Positions 8,010 to 17,619 are shown, numbered from the stretch's first letter. The stretch is 64,000 nt of DNA from Candidatus Villigracilis propinquus (GCA_016714565.1 JADKDM010000001.1:62001-126000); one strand, 5' to 3'. Numbers and translations: made by a program. Notes: generated by a model from the letters alone, not told the origin.

Positions 8010-9332
8010 CTACTTCTTCAATCCAAACTTCTTCATCAAAACATCCGTCAATGTCGGTTGACCGATCTCCTGCAATTCGTAACGCACACGCTGATGCGGC
8101 TTGGTGATCTTCATCACGCGGGAAAGATCGATCGGCGTACCGATGATGACGAGGTCCACATCCGAGGCGTTGATGGTGGCTTCGAGGTCTTTGGTCTGTG
8201 CATCGCCGTAACCCATGGCGGGGAGGATCGGGCCAGTCTTCGGATACTTGGTGTATGTCGCGGCAATCGACTTCACAGCAAACGGACGTGGGTCAACGAT
8301 CTCTTTTGCGCCGAATCTGCGGGCGGCAATGTATCCAGCGCCGTAGGCCATCTCACCGTGCGTCAGAGTCGGGCCGTCTTCGATCACCAAAACGCGCTTG
8401 CCCTGGATCGCATCAGGATCATCCACAAAGAGGGGAGAGGCGGCTTCGATCTGCGTCGCATTTGGGTTCAGCTTACGAAGAGACTCGCGCAGCTTGATCA
8501 CGTTCTCTGCGTCTGCCGTATCTACTTTGTTGATGACGAACACATCCGCCATGCGCACATTCGTCTCGCCCGGGTAATACTTTGACTCATGCCCCGTGCG
8601 GTGCGGGTCAGCGACGACGATCTGCAGGTCAGGCACATAGAATGGAAAATCGTTGTTGCCGCCGTCCCACAAAATGATGTCCGCTTCGGCTTCAGCCTTG
8701 CGAATGATCTTTTCGTAATCCACACCTGCATAAATGATCACGCCGCTATCAATGTGAGGTTCGTATTCCTCACGCTCTTCAATCGTGCAATCAAACTCAT
8801 CAAGGTCGTCATAACTTGCGTAGCGCTGTACTTCCTGCGCGACTAGATTTCCATAAGGCATCGGGTGACGAATAGCCGCGACTTTGTATCCCATCTCTTT
8901 GAGAAGTAAAGCCACGCGCCTCGTTGTCTGACTTTTGCCTGATCCCGTCCGAACAGCACTGATCGACACGACAGGCTTGGTGCTCTTGATCTGCGTGTTC
9001 TTCGTGCCCATCATGCGGAAGTCCGCACCTGCGGCGTTGACCATTGCGGCTTTGTGCATCACATATTCATGCGGCACATCGCTGTACGCAAAGATGACCT
9101 GCTCCACTCCATACTTTTTGATGAGGTCAAGCAGTTCTTCTTCTGCGTGTATGGGAATCCCTTTCGGGTATTGCGCCCCAGCCAACTCGGTCGGGTAGAG
9201 GCGTCCTTCAATATCTGGAATTTGAGTCGCAGTAAAAGCGACTACTTCATAATCCTTGTTCCCGCGGAAGAAGGTATTGAAATTGTGGAAGTCGCGGCCT
9301 GCGGCTCCCATGATGAGGGTTTTGATCGGCAT
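8010..9332 (-). CDS. COG2403 GTPase-like protein, cyclic 2,3-diphosphoglycerate synthetase family
   Basis: This 440-residue protein has an N-terminal Rossmann-like region (IMGAAGRDFHNFNTFFRGN) and a P-loop-type NTPase core starting SISAVRTGSGKSQTTRRVA (about 125-142). It then carries DIILWDGGNNDFPFYVPDL, VINKVDTADA resembling an NKxD motif, and a C-terminal LVIIGTPIDLSRV strand. This is the arrangement of cyclic 2,3-diphosphoglycerate synthetase and its bacterial COG2403 relatives. Whether the bacterial members make cDPG is not established, so I call the family only. A good ribosome site (GGAGAT) precedes the ATG at 9332. It appears monocistronic. Confidence 0.85.
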   Translation of the reverse strand: MPIKTLIMGAAGRDFHNFNTFFRGNKDYEVVAFTATQIPDIEGRLYPTELAGAQYPKGIPIHAEEELLDLIKKYGVEQVIFAYSDVPHEYVMHKAAMVNAAGADFRMMGTKNTQIKSTKPVVSISAVRTGSGKSQTTRRVALLLKEMGYKVAAIRHPMPYGNLVAQEVQRYASYDDLDEFDCTIEEREEYEPHIDSGVIIYAGVDYEKIIRKAEAEADIILWDGGNNDFPFYVPDLQIVVADPHRTGHESKYYPGETNVRMADVFVINKVDTADAENVIKLRESLRKLNPNATQIEAASPLFVDDPDAIQGKRVLVIEDGPTLTHGEMAYGAGYIAARRFGAKEIVDPRPFAVKSIAATYTKYPKTGPILPAMGYGDAQTKDLEATINASDVDLVIIGTPIDLSRVMKITKPHQRVRYELQEIGQPTLTDVLMKKFGLKK

Positions 9333-9534
9333 AGGAATCTCCTATCGTACGGCCATATCGAGGACAGTGTCCGACACAACTCGGCTTTGGTTTTGAGTCA
9401 GGTCGTTTTTACCCAATAAGGTCTCTTGACTTGATTAAACAAAAAAACAGACCAAAAGCATAGATAACTTTCAGCCTGTTTTCGGTATGACAGTTTATGT
9501 TGTTGCGAGAGTGGCGGGCGCTCGTATCGGGATC

Positions 9535-11352
9535 TCACATCACATCAGGGGATTGGATATCCAGCAGCCGCAGCGCATTCTCGATCGTCTGCTTGGCAGC
9601 AGAAACCAAACTCAGCCGCGAATTCTTGATATTCTCATCCTCGGTTTGCATCACGTTGACCGCGTGGTAGAACGAGTGGAAGGTATTCGCCAGATCATAC
9701 GCATACGCCGCCATCACCAACGGACGATACTCATTCGCCGCCTGCTCCACTGCCTGCGGGAAGCGGGAAATCTGCTCGATCAATTCGATCTCATGCTTTG
9801 TTAATTCGTAACTAAACATCTGAACATCCACACTTTTGAACATCTGTGCATTGGCCTTTTTCAAAATCGAGTTCGCCCGCACATACGCATTCTGAATATA
9901 TGGCCCCGTCCTTCCGTCAAAGGATAATGCCTCGTTGATGTCGAAGACAATGTCCTTGTTGTTATCCACCGAAAGCATGGAGTACACCAACGCGCCCATG
10001 CCGATCTGATAGGCGATCTTCCCGCGTTCATCGGGTGGGATGTCTGCGCTCTTTTCAGTTTCCACCAAAAGCACCCGCTTCACAGCTTCATCGGCCACAT
10101 CTTTGAACAGCACCACCCGTCCACGCCTGGCAGACATGGCTCCCTCGGGCAGGCTCACAAAGCCATAGCCGAGGTGATAGCATTTCTCAGCCTGCGGGAA
10201 GCCCCACAACTTGAGAATGGCAAATGCCTGCTGCAAATGCATGGACTGGCGCACATCCACAACGTAAATGGAACGGTCTACGTGATATTGCTCGAACTTG
10301 ACCTTTGCAAGCGCAAGGTCTTTTGTTAGGTAAAGGGTCGTGCCATCGCGCCGCAAAATAACATTCGTGCGGTATTTTTCTTTTGTCAGCCCGAGCTTTT
10401 CATCGATCTTCACAATCACTGCGCCGCCGTTCGGACGTTCATCGGTGGCGATGTCCTTCGCGATCAATTCATCCACAATGACCTTGGATGGCTCGTCCAC
10501 GTCACTTTCGTAGAACCACACATCCATTTTCACGTCGAGCATTTTTAGCACTTCGCGCAGTTCTTCCAAACTCCACTCGCGGGTCTCGTGCCACAACTTG
10601 CGCACATATTCATCGCCCGCATCCCACTTGCGATACATCTCGCGCCGTTCGGCATCGTAGGCTTCGCGTCGTGCCGTCTGTTCTGGAGTTTCGTTATCCT
10701 TCTTTTCGAGTAGGGCAGTGGCTTCCACATACAGCTTCGCCAGCCATTGACCGCGCTCATGTACGCCCTCGGGCTCCTGGCCTTTGTACAGCTTGTCGTA
10801 GATCCACATGACGGTGATGACGCCGAGTCCCAAATCACCCGGGTACGAGGCGCGGATCGTCTCAAAGCCTGCGAACTCAACCAGCCGCGCAAGCACTTCG
10901 CCCAAAATTGTATTGCGCGCGTGCCCAATATGAAAAGAGTGATGCGTGTTTGGCTGTGCATACTCGACCATCACCGTTTCGGATTTTTTCGCGCCGCGGC
11001 CAAAGTTCACGCCGTTGGCGAGTACTTCACTCACAACGCGGCGGGCATAATCAGATGTCTTGAAGTAGATATTGAGATAGCCTTTTACCGCTTCAATATG
11101 ACTGATCCCATCCACGCTTCCCAACTGCGCCCGAACCTGCTCGGCAATTTCCTGAGCCTTTTGCGGCACTGGAAGTTTGTTGCCCTTGCCGAGTTTTGCT
11201 TCATTGGCGGCAGTCTGGAAAAAAGACGTGGCAAAGCCCCATTCGCCCGAGAAAGGGATGGGTTGCCATTTGAGCTCGGCCAGCGCAATGTCATTGGCGG
11301 AACAGAATGCTTTTATTTTTTCTTCGATGAGTTGTTGCTCTTTTTGAAACAT
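9535..11352 (-). CDS. argS: Arginyl-tRNA synthetase
   Basis: This 605-residue class I synthetase charges tRNA(Arg). The N-terminal tRNA-recognition domain covers about residues 1-110, and the Rossmann core has HIGH at 141-144 (within HSFHIGHARNTILGE). The region GAMSARRGRVVLFKD stands where KMSK lies in other class I enzymes. The C-terminal DALR-type anticodon domain begins after about 490 (EALSFDGRTGPYIQNAYVRA) and ends with a helix bundle. The length is slightly over the usual 550-590. The ATG at 11352 is the natural start. It lies downstream of rpsT on the same strand, but a terminator at 11565-11586 separates them. Confidence 0.96.
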   Translation of the reverse strand: MFQKEQQLIEEKIKAFCSANDIALAELKWQPIPFSGEWGFATSFFQTAANEAKLGKGNKLPVPQKAQEIAEQVRAQLGSVDGISHIEAVKGYLNIYFKTSDYARRVVSEVLANGVNFGRGAKKSETVMVEYAQPNTHHSFHIGHARNTILGEVLARLVEFAGFETIRASYPGDLGLGVITVMWIYDKLYKGQEPEGVHERGQWLAKLYVEATALLEKKDNETPEQTARREAYDAERREMYRKWDAGDEYVRKLWHETREWSLEELREVLKMLDVKMDVWFYESDVDEPSKVIVDELIAKDIATDERPNGGAVIVKIDEKLGLTKEKYRTNVILRRDGTTLYLTKDLALAKVKFEQYHVDRSIYVVDVRQSMHLQQAFAILKLWGFPQAEKCYHLGYGFVSLPEGAMSARRGRVVLFKDVADEAVKRVLLVETEKSADIPPDERGKIAYQIGMGALVYSMLSVDNNKDIVFDINEALSFDGRTGPYIQNAYVRANSILKKANAQMFKSVDVQMFSYELTKHEIELIEQISRFPQAVEQAANEYRPLVMAAYAYDLANTFHSFYHAVNVMQTEDENIKNSRLSLVSAAKQTIENALRLLDIQSPDVM

Positions 11353-11564
11353 AAGCGAAGCGATCCTGTGAATGATTTTTTGGATTATATCAGGTTGAGC
11401 TGAAAGGTCGCACAGGTGTAGATGTTCACTTTGCGCGAAGCGGAAGTAGCAGCGTGGCGTATGCCTGAAAATAGAGTCAGTCTAACGGTCCGGATTGAAG
11501 CGTTTTTGAGATGTCATCCCAAGGAGGAAGGGGCAGAAAACCCTCGCGAGTGGTGTAAACAAAA

Positions 11565-11586
11565 GCGGGAGTCTTTCGACTCCCGC
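11565..11586 (-). terminator. rpsT terminator
   Basis: A perfect 9-bp GC-rich stem (11565-11573 with 11578-11586) has a GAAA loop on the minus strand and is followed by TTTTG. It lies just downstream of rpsT. Confidence 0.85.
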
Positions 11587-11612
11587 GCTTGTGCAAGTAA
11601 AAACTACTTGAA

Positions 11613-11927
11613 CTACTTTGCAGATTTCTTTGAGCCCTTTTTCTTTTCTTCGCCGAAATGTGCATCGGGAACAAAAGTAGCGAGCTTCTTCATCAAGCGT
11701 CCCTTGCGGCGGGAGGCGTTGTTCTTGTGGATCACGCCTTGTTCTGCGGCTTTGTCCAACATGCTGATGGCTTTCAAGACAGCATCCTTGGTTTCGGGAT
11801 TGCCTTCTGCAAAGGCTGCACGCGCGGCATTTACAGCGGTGCGGGCGGCACCACGGAATGTACGATTGCGAACGCGGCGCTTTTCGTTCTGACGATTGCG
11901 TTTGATCTGAGATTGAATGTTAGCCAA
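11613..11927 (-). CDS. rpsT: 30S ribosomal protein S20, TTG start
   Basis: This 104-residue S20 binds 16S rRNA early in small-subunit assembly. It is strongly basic and helical: ANIQSQIKRNRQNEKRRVRN at the N-terminus, then IHKNNASRRKGRLMKKLA. A Lys-rich tail (GEEKKKGSKKSAK) extends it beyond the usual 85-90 residues. The initiation codon is TTG (plus-strand CAA at 11925-11927) with GGAGG 7 nt upstream; no ATG fits. Enterobacterial rpsT also starts with UUG, and that codon takes part in autogenous control there, so the same may hold here. A promoter candidate lies at 11978-12006 and a terminator at 11565-11586. Confidence 0.95.
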   Translation of the reverse strand: MANIQSQIKRNRQNEKRRVRNRTFRGAARTAVNAARAAFAEGNPETKDAVLKAISMLDKAAEQGVIHKNNASRRKGRLMKKLATFVPDAHFGEEKKKGSKKSAK

Positions 11928-11977
11928 GGTCGTTCCTCCAAAAATTCTTTCCTTACTTTTCTTATTGACAGCGCTGT

Positions 11978-12006
11978 ATTTTACATGAGCGGGGTGTATT
12001 TGTCCA
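11978..12006 (-). promoter_or_regulatory. Sigma-70-type promoter candidate for rpsT
   Basis: On the minus strand, TGGACA (12001-12006) and TAAAAT (11978-11983) are separated by 17 bp. The predicted start is about 43 nt upstream of the rpsT TTG codon. Confidence 0.6.
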
Positions 12007-12019
12007 GTAATTTGAGAGA

Positions 12020-12048
12020 AATCCCGCAGGCAATTTGCCTGCGGGATT
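12020..12048 (-). terminator. Hairpin after the LysM membrane protein gene
   Basis: A perfect 14-bp stem (12020-12033 with 12035-12048) lies 9 bp past the stop at 12057 on the minus strand. The U run is short (TTTCTCTC), so termination efficiency is uncertain. Confidence 0.65.
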
Positions 12049-12056
12049 TGGGAAAA

Positions 12057-12878
12057 CTACGGGGTGTTGGTTGCTGCGGGCGCCGCATTGATGGGCGTCA
12101 GTGTGAAGGTGGGCAGGACGGTGCCTGGGCCCGGGGTGATTGGGGTGCTGGTGGGCGGCCTTGTGGCGGTTGGGGTGACCATGTTGACCGGGATCAGGAG
12201 CAGATCGCCGACTGCAATGGCGTTTGGATCTGTGATGCCGTTTTCCTTGATGATGTCATCAATGGTGCTGTTGAACAAGGCTGCAATACCGCCGAGGGAG
12301 TCGCCAGCCTTTACGAAGTATTCCACTTTCGTACCTTTTACCAAATTGGCTGGAATGGGTGTCGCAGTAGGTAGTGGCATGCCGGGGTAGGGAAGCAGGA
12401 TAACCTGCCCGGGGATAATGACCTGAGTGCCCGGGTCAATACCGCCCTGATTACCATTGGCATCTACGACTGGCTGGTTTAGAAGCAGGATGAGTTCAAC
12501 GCCATCTTCTCCGAGGTTGAATTTTTCCACGATCAGCGCAAGGTAGTCACCTTCCTGCACGGTGTAATTAAAGGGGGTTGAGAAAGTTGCCGTGGGGGTA
12601 ATGGTGGGCGTGGGCGTTTCCGTTGGTGTTGAAGTTGGTGTGTTCGTGTTTGTAGGAGAGGGGGTAATGGTGGGCGTGGGTGTCTCTGTGGCGAATAGAT
12701 TTGAGACCGGGTTGTTCGGGGTGCTGACCAGCCAGTAGACAAGCAATGCAAGTCCGCCAAGAATGAGAACGCCTGCGGCAATGTAAACGATGTTTGGACT
12801 CCTGCGCTGCCTGCGTTTGCGGTATGTATTGATAACATCCGAGGAAGTTGAAGGAGTAATAGGTGGTTTGTTGTTCAT
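12057..12878 (-). CDS. Membrane-anchored protein with two LysM domains and Thr/Pro linker
   Basis: In this 273-residue protein a basic cytoplasmic N-terminus (YRKRRQRRS) precedes one membrane helix (about 29-51). A long Thr/Pro spacer follows (about 62-98), then two LysM peptidoglycan-binding modules, one starting FNYTVQEGDYLALIVEKF and one starting VEYFVKAGDSLGGIAALF. The C-terminus is another Thr/Pro tail. LysM pairs of this kind bind peptidoglycan or other GlcNAc polymers. No enzyme domain is present, so it probably tethers the membrane to envelope glycan. The ATG at 12878 has AGGA upstream. It stands between rpsT and uvrA on the same strand. Confidence 0.85.
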   Translation of the reverse strand: MNNKPPITPSTSSDVINTYRKRRQRRSPNIVYIAAGVLILGGLALLVYWLVSTPNNPVSNLFATETPTPTITPSPTNTNTPTSTPTETPTPTITPTATFSTPFNYTVQEGDYLALIVEKFNLGEDGVELILLLNQPVVDANGNQGGIDPGTQVIIPGQVILLPYPGMPLPTATPIPANLVKGTKVEYFVKAGDSLGGIAALFNSTIDDIIKENGITDPNAIAVGDLLLIPVNMVTPTATRPPTSTPITPGPGTVLPTFTLTPINAAPAATNTP

Positions 12879-12975
12879 TTAATCCTGTCCTTTTTACAAA
12901 GCGTGTAAATGCAATTTAATGTCCCGCGCAATGTAAAATAATTCTACCTGAAAAAAGGAAAACACGTATGCAAGA

Positions 12976-13014
12976 AAACAGGTAGACAAGTTTTTGCTGT
13001 TTGTCTACCTGTTT
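12976..13014. terminator. Terminator after uvrA
   Basis: A 14-bp inverted repeat (12976-12989 with 13001-13014) is flanked on the minus side by TTTTCTT. It lies about 25 bp beyond the uvrA stop. Confidence 0.75.
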
Positions 13015-13039
13015 ATGTTTTTACCTGCTACATCCTTTT

Positions 13040-15916
13040 TTATCTCATGTGCGCTTTCAAATATTTTCCAGTATAGGATTCTTTCACCTTCATGATCTGC
13101 TCCGGCGTGCCCTGTGCGAGTAATTCGCCGCCACGGTCGCCGCCTTCGGGGCCGAGATCGATCAGCCAATCCGCAACTTTGATGATATCCAAATTATGCT
13201 CAATGATCAAAACCGAGTTTCCAGTATCTACAAGGCGTTGCAGTACTTCGATCAATTTGTGGACATCGGCTGCGTGTAGGCCAACAGAGGGTTCGTCCAG
13301 CACATAGAGTGTGCGTCCCGTAGCGCGGCGGGAGAGTTCCTTTGAAAGCTTCACGCGCTGGGCTTCACCGCCAGAGAGGGTGGTCGCTGCCTGTCCGACG
13401 CGTACATAGCCAAGCCCAACTTCTTGAAGCAGTTTTAATTTATTTTGCATCTGCGGATAATTCTGGAACTCCGTCAACGCGTGGTCGACGGTCATGTCCA
13501 AAATGTCAGCAATTGAATACTGGTCGCGGAACAAAACCTGCAAGGTCTCGCGGTTGAAGCGTTTGCCGTGGCACACATCGCAAGGCACGTACACATCGGG
13601 CAGGAACTGCATTTCGATTCGCAGTTCACCCTGTCCCTGACAGGCTTCACAGCGTCCGCCATGTACGTTAAACGAGAAACGTCCAGGCTTGTAACCGCGG
13701 ATTTTGCTTTCAGGCAGTTCGGCATATAGCTTTCTAATTTCATCAAACAAGCCGGTGTATGTTCCCGGGTTCGAGCGCGGTGTGCGGCCAATCGGGGACT
13801 GATCAATATTGATGATTTTATCGAGATGTTCAATGCCGTCAATGCGTTCGTGCTCACCAGGCTGAGTGCGCGCGCCCATCAATTTTGCAGCGAGCGCGTT
13901 GTACATGATGTCGCTCATCAATGTGGATTTACCCGACCCTGAAACACCAGTGATACAAACCAATTTGCCAAGAGGGATCGGGACAGTTACACCTTTCAAG
14001 TTGTTTGCCGTCGCGTTGACAATGGTCAACACTTTGCCATTTCCTTCCCGCCTCTTTTTCGGGACTGCAACCTGTTTCCGTCCCGAGAGATAGGCGCCAG
14101 TCAATGACTTTGGGTGTGCCAATATCTGTTTCGGCGTTCCCTCTGCCATAACCTGTCCGCCATGTTCACCTGCGGCGGGACCAAGGTCGATCACCCAATC
14201 TGCCTCGCGGATGGTTTCATCATCATGCTCGACTACTAAAACCGTATTGCCAAGATCACGCAAACCTTTTAGTGTTTCGAGTAATCTCGCATTGTCGCGT
14301 GGATGAAGTCCTATGGAGGGTTCATCTAAAACGTAGAGAACTCCCACTAGTCGAGAACCAACCTGGGTCGCGAGTCGGATGCGCTGTGCTTCGCCACCGG
14401 ACAACGTCACGGCAGAACGATTCAATGTCAAATAATCTAAGCCGACGTTGACGAGAAAAGAAAGTCTCTCGCTGATTTCCTTGATAACACGTTCCGCAAT
14501 TGCCTTCTGTTTTGAAGTGAGCGGAGAATTCTTGCCCGCGATCTTTTTCGCCCATTCCAGCGTTTGCAGAACAGGCCATGAGTTCGCTTCCACAATGTTG
14601 ACGTTATCCACTGTCACAGCCAGCGCGGCGGGATTAAGTCTTTTGCCGCCGCAGCTTGGGCAGGGACGGTCGGACATGAACTCGCTGATCTTCTCGCGGA
14701 TGTATTCGGAATTCGTTTCGCGGTAGCGGCGTTCCATGTTTGAGATAACGCCTTCAAAAGCGCGGGTGAACTTGAACTCATTTCCGTTCGCACCTTGATA
14801 TGTCATTTGGATCTGTTTATCACCAGTGCCGTACAGGACGATCTTCATCGCTTCCTTGGATAATTCTTTGACAGGCTTATCCAGGTCGATCTTGAAGGCT
14901 TTCGAGGCGTTGATGAGACTCTGCCAGTAGTAGCCGCCTTCGACCTTCGGACCACTCCACTCCATGCTGATGATCGCTCCATCGTTCAGAGACAGGCTAT
15001 CGTCAGGGATGATGCGCTGCGGGTCAATTTCCAGCTTGGAGCCGAGTCCCTGACAATCCTGACAGGCGCCTTGCGGTGTGTTGAACGAGAAGGTGCGCGG
15101 CTCCACTTCCTGAATGCTCACGCCGTGCTCGGGGCAGGCGAGATGTTCCGAGAATTGCATATCCTCTTTTTTATCGACCAGATTGACCGTGACATAGCCT
15201 TCACCGAACTTGAGCGCAGTTTCAACAGAATCCGTGAGACGAGTGCGGGCGGATCTCTTTTCTTCTTTGTCTTCATGCTGCGAAATGACGAGGCGATCTA
15301 CAACTGCTTCGATAGTGTGCTGTTTGTAGCGGTCGAGTTCGATCTCATCGTCCAGTGAATGGGCGTTCCCATCCACGCGGACACGGGTAAAGCCAGCTTT
15401 GCGAATCTCTTCAAAGACAGCCTGATACGTTCCCTTGCGCGCGCGTACTAGTGGGGAGAGGATGAGCACGCGTGAGCCATCGGGCAGCTTTTCGATCTTG
15501 TCTACGATCTCCTGCGCTGACTGCTTGACTACTTCACGTCCGCAGACAGGGCAATGTGGAATACCAGCACGTGCAAAAAGCAAACGCATGTAATCGTAAA
15601 TTTCGGTAACCGTACCAACTGTTGAACGGGGGTTGTGCGAGGTGGATTTCTGGTCAATGGAAACGGCGGGGGAGAGGCCGTCAATGTAGTCCACATCAGG
15701 CTTGTCCATCTGGCCGATGAACTGGCGCGCATACGCAGAGAGAGACTCAACGTAGCGGCGCTGCCCCTCGGCAAAGATGGTGTCAAATGCAAGTGACGAT
15801 TTTCCCGAGCCAGACAGGCCCGTGATGACCACGAACTTGTCCCGTGGAATTTCAACGGTGATATTCTTCAAATTGTGGACGCGCGCGCCCACGACGCGAA
15901 TTTTATTGGATGACAT
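13040..15916 (-). CDS. uvrA: Excinuclease ABC subunit A
   Basis: This 958-residue UvrA is the damage-sensing ATPase of nucleotide excision repair. It has two ABC ATPase modules: Walker A GLSGSGKSS (about 32-40) and GVSGSGKST in the C-terminal half, each with an LSGGEAQR signature and a Walker B (VLYVLDEPSIGLHPRD, TLYVLDEPSVGLHAAD). Zinc-binding cysteine pairs are present: CPVCGRE, CPSCGGKR, and CEACQGQGEL with CDVCHGKR. The length is typical. The ATG at 15916 gives MSSNKIRVVGARVHNLKN, the standard start. The partners uvrB and uvrC are not in the window. Confidence 0.98.
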   Translation of the reverse strand: MSSNKIRVVGARVHNLKNITVEIPRDKFVVITGLSGSGKSSLAFDTIFAEGQRRYVESLSAYARQFIGQMDKPDVDYIDGLSPAVSIDQKSTSHNPRSTVGTVTEIYDYMRLLFARAGIPHCPVCGREVVKQSAQEIVDKIEKLPDGSRVLILSPLVRARKGTYQAVFEEIRKAGFTRVRVDGNAHSLDDEIELDRYKQHTIEAVVDRLVISQHEDKEEKRSARTRLTDSVETALKFGEGYVTVNLVDKKEDMQFSEHLACPEHGVSIQEVEPRTFSFNTPQGACQDCQGLGSKLEIDPQRIIPDDSLSLNDGAIISMEWSGPKVEGGYYWQSLINASKAFKIDLDKPVKELSKEAMKIVLYGTGDKQIQMTYQGANGNEFKFTRAFEGVISNMERRYRETNSEYIREKISEFMSDRPCPSCGGKRLNPAALAVTVDNVNIVEANSWPVLQTLEWAKKIAGKNSPLTSKQKAIAERVIKEISERLSFLVNVGLDYLTLNRSAVTLSGGEAQRIRLATQVGSRLVGVLYVLDEPSIGLHPRDNARLLETLKGLRDLGNTVLVVEHDDETIREADWVIDLGPAAGEHGGQVMAEGTPKQILAHPKSLTGAYLSGRKQVAVPKKRREGNGKVLTIVNATANNLKGVTVPIPLGKLVCITGVSGSGKSTLMSDIMYNALAAKLMGARTQPGEHERIDGIEHLDKIINIDQSPIGRTPRSNPGTYTGLFDEIRKLYAELPESKIRGYKPGRFSFNVHGGRCEACQGQGELRIEMQFLPDVYVPCDVCHGKRFNRETLQVLFRDQYSIADILDMTVDHALTEFQNYPQMQNKLKLLQEVGLGYVRVGQAATTLSGGEAQRVKLSKELSRRATGRTLYVLDEPSVGLHAADVHKLIEVLQRLVDTGNSVLIIEHNLDIIKVADWLIDLGPEGGDRGGELLAQGTPEQIMKVKESYTGKYLKAHMR

Positions 15917-16144
15917 GGATTAACCTTCTTTAACTGGTTGGAAAAGCGTGGTAATTATAGCACATGCGTTCTGGTAATGAAACATATTTAAATGACATCA
16001 GTCGCATAATGTACCGAATGTAAATAATTTGGCGACTTTGGATTATACCAACCAGTTTTGTGTATTTCCCTTTTTGTGTCGGATTAAAAATAGCCCAGCT
16101 GACCACCATATTGTGCATGTTATACTCAAAGTAACTTCTCAAAT

Positions 16145-16175
16145 CCGGCGGTGTTATTTATTCCAAATCCGCCGG
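16145..16175 (+). repeat. 7-bp inverted repeat in the sigma factor leader
   Basis: CCGGCGG (16145-16151) and CCGCCGG (16169-16175) flank 17 nt just before the ribosome site of the sigma gene. A TATACT hexamer at 16121-16126 is a possible -10 element without a clear -35. The repeat could be an operator or an mRNA hairpin near the start codon. Confidence 0.4.
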
Positions 16176-16188
16176 TAAGGTTTTTAAC

Positions 16189-16761
16189 TTGCCGGATATT
16201 GAATTCAACGAAGAAGAAGTTCTTGCCCTTGCCTCGCAGGGTGACCGTGATTCATTTGGTCTGCTCTATGAGCGGTATGTAGAACGCATCTTTAACTATG
16301 TATATTATCGAACTGGGAATCTCCACGATGCGGAAGACCTGACCGCCCGCGTTTTTCAGCGTGCGATGAACCATATCAAGAACTATACAGACCGTGGTGT
16401 TCCTTTTTCGGCATGGTTGTATCGGATTGCTCACAACCTGGTTGCCAATTGGCACCGTGACCGCAGCCGCAAGCAGGAGATTCCGCTGGATGATCTGCCC
16501 ATCTTGCCTACAAAAGGCGATCACCCTGAAAGAAATCTGGTGCGCTCGCAGGAGCAGGAGGCGCTACTACGGATGATCCGCAAGCTGCCGCCCGAAAGAC
16601 AAAATTTGTTGATCTTGAAATTCGTTGAGAACATGTCCAACGCAGAGATCGGCGCAATCATGAGTAGAAGTGAAGGAGCCGTGAAAAGTCTTTATCATCG
16701 TACGCTTCTGGCTCTTCGTGACCAATTGGAAGATCAAAATCTTAATCTTGAAGGAGAGTAA
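16189..16761 (+). CDS. ECF-like sigma-70 family RNA polymerase sigma factor
   Basis: This 190-residue protein has region 2 (FGLLYERYVERIFNYVYYRT, then DAEDLTARVFQRAMNHI with the core-binding DAED motif, and AWLYRIAHNLVANWHRDR) and region 4 (LPPERQNLLILKFVENMSNA and IGAIMSRSEGAVKSLYHRTL, a helix-turn-helix). Without regions 1.1, 1.2 and 3 it is an ECF-type alternative sigma factor. The start is probably the TTG at 16189 with GTAAGG 8 nt upstream; the encoded start MPDIEFNEEEV fits the family, and no ATG is suitably placed. It is followed by degV after 3 bp and then a small membrane protein that could be a regulator. Confidence 0.88.
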   Translation: MPDIEFNEEEVLALASQGDRDSFGLLYERYVERIFNYVYYRTGNLHDAEDLTARVFQRAMNHIKNYTDRGVPFSAWLYRIAHNLVANWHRDRSRKQEIPLDDLPILPTKGDHPERNLVRSQEQEALLRMIRKLPPERQNLLILKFVENMSNAEIGAIMSRSEGAVKSLYHRTLLALRDQLEDQNLNLEGE

Positions 16762-16764
16762 ACC

Positions 16765-17610
16765 ATGTTAAGAATTGTGACCGACGGTGCCGCTGACATT
16801 CTTCCCGCCTGGGAAACGGAATATGACATTAAAGTCATTCCCATCAATATACATTTTGGCGAGAAGACCTATACCCAAAATGTTGACTTGAATTTTGACG
16901 GGTTTTATAAACTGGTGGACGATAAATCAAACCCGTTCCCAAAGACTTCCCAGCCCTCTCCACATCAATTTGTTGAATTCTATAAAAATAACTTTCAGCC
17001 CGGTGATACCATTCTTTCGATCCACATCACCAGCAAGCTCTCCGGTACATATGCATCCGCAGTTACTGCGGCAGAGGAATTGAAGGGTACGTACAACGTA
17101 ATTACCTTTGATTCTTTAGGTGGCTCAATGGGCACCGGTTTCATGTGCCGCACTGCGCGCTTGATGGAGCGGGCAGGAAAAAGTGTGGATGAGATCATCC
17201 GTTATCTTGAATCCATTCGTGATCAGGTGCATGTTATTTTGACACTCGATACCCTTGATTATGCCCGCCGCAGCGGACGTGTGGGCACGCTTTCCGCGGC
17301 GCTCGCCTCCATATTAAATGTTAAGCCGATCGCCCGCCTGCAGAGTGGACTTGTCAACATGGTGGAAAAGGTCCGTACCCGCAAAGCTGCGCTGGATCGC
17401 GTCCTTGAAATTGGCAAGGAAACGGTTGGCGATAAACCCGTTCATCTCGGCATTGTGCATGCCCGTGATATCGAGTCTGGAAAGGCTCTGTTGGAAGAAG
17501 CAAAGAAGAAGTTCAATGTAAAAAGTGTGGAGATGACCGACCTCTCCATTTCCCTTGCCATCAATTTTGGACCCGGCACAGTAGGATTGGTGCTGTTTCC
17601 CGCCGAATAA
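16765..17610 (+). CDS. DegV family fatty-acid-binding protein
   Basis: This 281-residue DegV-fold protein belongs to a family that binds fatty acids, in some bacteria as FakB partners of the FakA fatty acid kinase. It has the N-terminal RIVTDGAADILPAWETEYD, the TSQPSPHQF loop, the SIHITSKLSGTYASA motif, DSLGGSMGTGF, and the C-terminal GIVHARDIESGKALLEEAK and GPGTVGLVLFP. The ATG at 16765 lies 3 bp after the sigma factor stop, with GGAGAG as ribosome site. No FakA is adjacent. The sigma-degV-membrane protein order suggests one operon. Confidence 0.93.
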   Translation: MLRIVTDGAADILPAWETEYDIKVIPINIHFGEKTYTQNVDLNFDGFYKLVDDKSNPFPKTSQPSPHQFVEFYKNNFQPGDTILSIHITSKLSGTYASAVTAAEELKGTYNVITFDSLGGSMGTGFMCRTARLMERAGKSVDEIIRYLESIRDQVHVILTLDTLDYARRSGRVGTLSAALASILNVKPIARLQSGLVNMVEKVRTRKAALDRVLEIGKETVGDKPVHLGIVHARDIESGKALLEEAKKKFNVKSVEMTDLSISLAINFGPGTVGLVLFPAE

Positions 17611-17619
17611 AAAGGTACC

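Noticed and set aside
15930..16142. 70-codon minus-strand frame upstream of uvrA
   Set aside because: It has no ribosome site, unusual composition and no recognisable domain, and it overlaps the likely promoter region of the sigma operon.
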